DNA of 64,000 nucleotides from Lacihabitans sp. CS3-21. Its GTDB lineage: Bacteria > Bacteroidota > Bacteroidia > Cytophagales > Spirosomataceae. Each line of letters begins with the position of its first letter. Within the stretch, counting starts at the first letter, position 1. This document shows positions 63,564 through 64,000 of the stretch, piece by piece. The stretch lies in NCBI RefSeq assembly GCF_024343675.1, contig NZ_RJUD01000001.1:242553-306552 (forward strand), written 5' to 3'. The notes beneath the pieces were generated by a model. That model was not told the DNA's origin and ran no database searches. It saw only the letters and a list, made by a program, of their open reading frames with translations. The position numbers and the translations under genes were made by a program.

Positions 63564-63581
63564 GTTCATTAACTTATTGGA
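63564..63581 (+). promoter_or_regulatory. Possible boxA-like antitermination site in the rRNA leader
   Basis: GTTCATTAACTTATTGGA resembles the boxA-type element seen before Bacteroidota 16S genes (GTTCTTTGACATATTG-like). It follows the second GGGATAAAGTTCA box and precedes the 16S gene by about 50 bases. The assignment rests on resemblance only. Confidence 0.35.
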
Positions 63582-63628
63582 GATAGAGACGAAACATAAA
63601 GTTGGGAGATCTTTCGATGTAAGAAATT

Positions 63629-64000
<372 letters not shown>

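Overview
The window is chromosomal DNA from a member of the Bacteroidota, most likely Cytophagales. Supporting signs are the AT-rich composition, a SusC/SusD pair, promoters of the TTG / TAnnTTTG type, few Shine-Dalgarno sequences, many secreted proteins with lipoprotein or twin-arginine-like leaders, and the Bacteroidota-like 5' end of a 16S rRNA gene at the right edge. The genus cannot be fixed from what is visible.

Layout. 1-5.3 kb: 3' side of a partial asd, then a folate and molybdenum-cofactor (Moco) block (ygfA, moeA, an XdhC-family gene on the minus strand; TauE/SafE permease, moaD, moaE on the plus strand). 5.5-12.1 kb: a secreted redox/catabolic operon of the planctomycete-like type (cytochrome c/DUF1549/DUF1553, DUF1501, TIM-barrel isomerase, cytochrome c with leucine-rich repeats). 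12.1-18 kb, minus strand: a polytopic membrane protein, a MobA-like protein, moaC and a DUF5916 outer-membrane protein. 18.2-25 kb: LacI regulator, SusC, SusD and myo-inositol oxygenase, probably an inositol-uptake and oxidation locus. 25-30.7 kb, minus strand: a secreted protein of unknown function, a purple-acid-phosphatase-like enzyme, moaA, a frameshifted sulfatase and a split small membrane-protein gene. 31-37.2 kb: a lipoprotein, a second TIM-barrel isomerase, a CoA-disulfide-reductase/rhodanese fusion and a PVC-type heme-binding dehydrogenase.

37.3-55.8 kb is a nitrate assimilation island: a NarX/NarL-like two-component pair, nirD, nirB, a siroheme methyltransferase, an outer-membrane porin, an ABC nitrate importer, NarK, a 1181-residue nitrate reductase fused to its own FAD/NAD(P) reductase and [2Fe-2S] domain, and a siroheme-less nitrite-reductase-like protein ending in a rubredoxin domain. 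The scattered moa/moe/mob genes would supply the reductase's cofactor, and cobA the siroheme for NirB. Several promoters in this island share a 15-17 bp operator (GAGTAT-N3-TACTTA) whose half-sites fit the NarL heptamer, which links the adjacent two-component system to the genes. The porin/transporter leader also carries two hairpins with an identical six-base loop and covarying stems.

55.9-64 kb: an amidohydrolase, a small nucleotidyltransferase gene pair, housekeeping kdsA, acpP, fabF and rnc, a GH125 alpha-mannosidase, a GC-rich structured intergenic element, tandem rRNA promoters and the start of 16S rRNA. A small palindromic repeat family (core CGATTT-TTC-AAATCG) is scattered in the intergenic regions.
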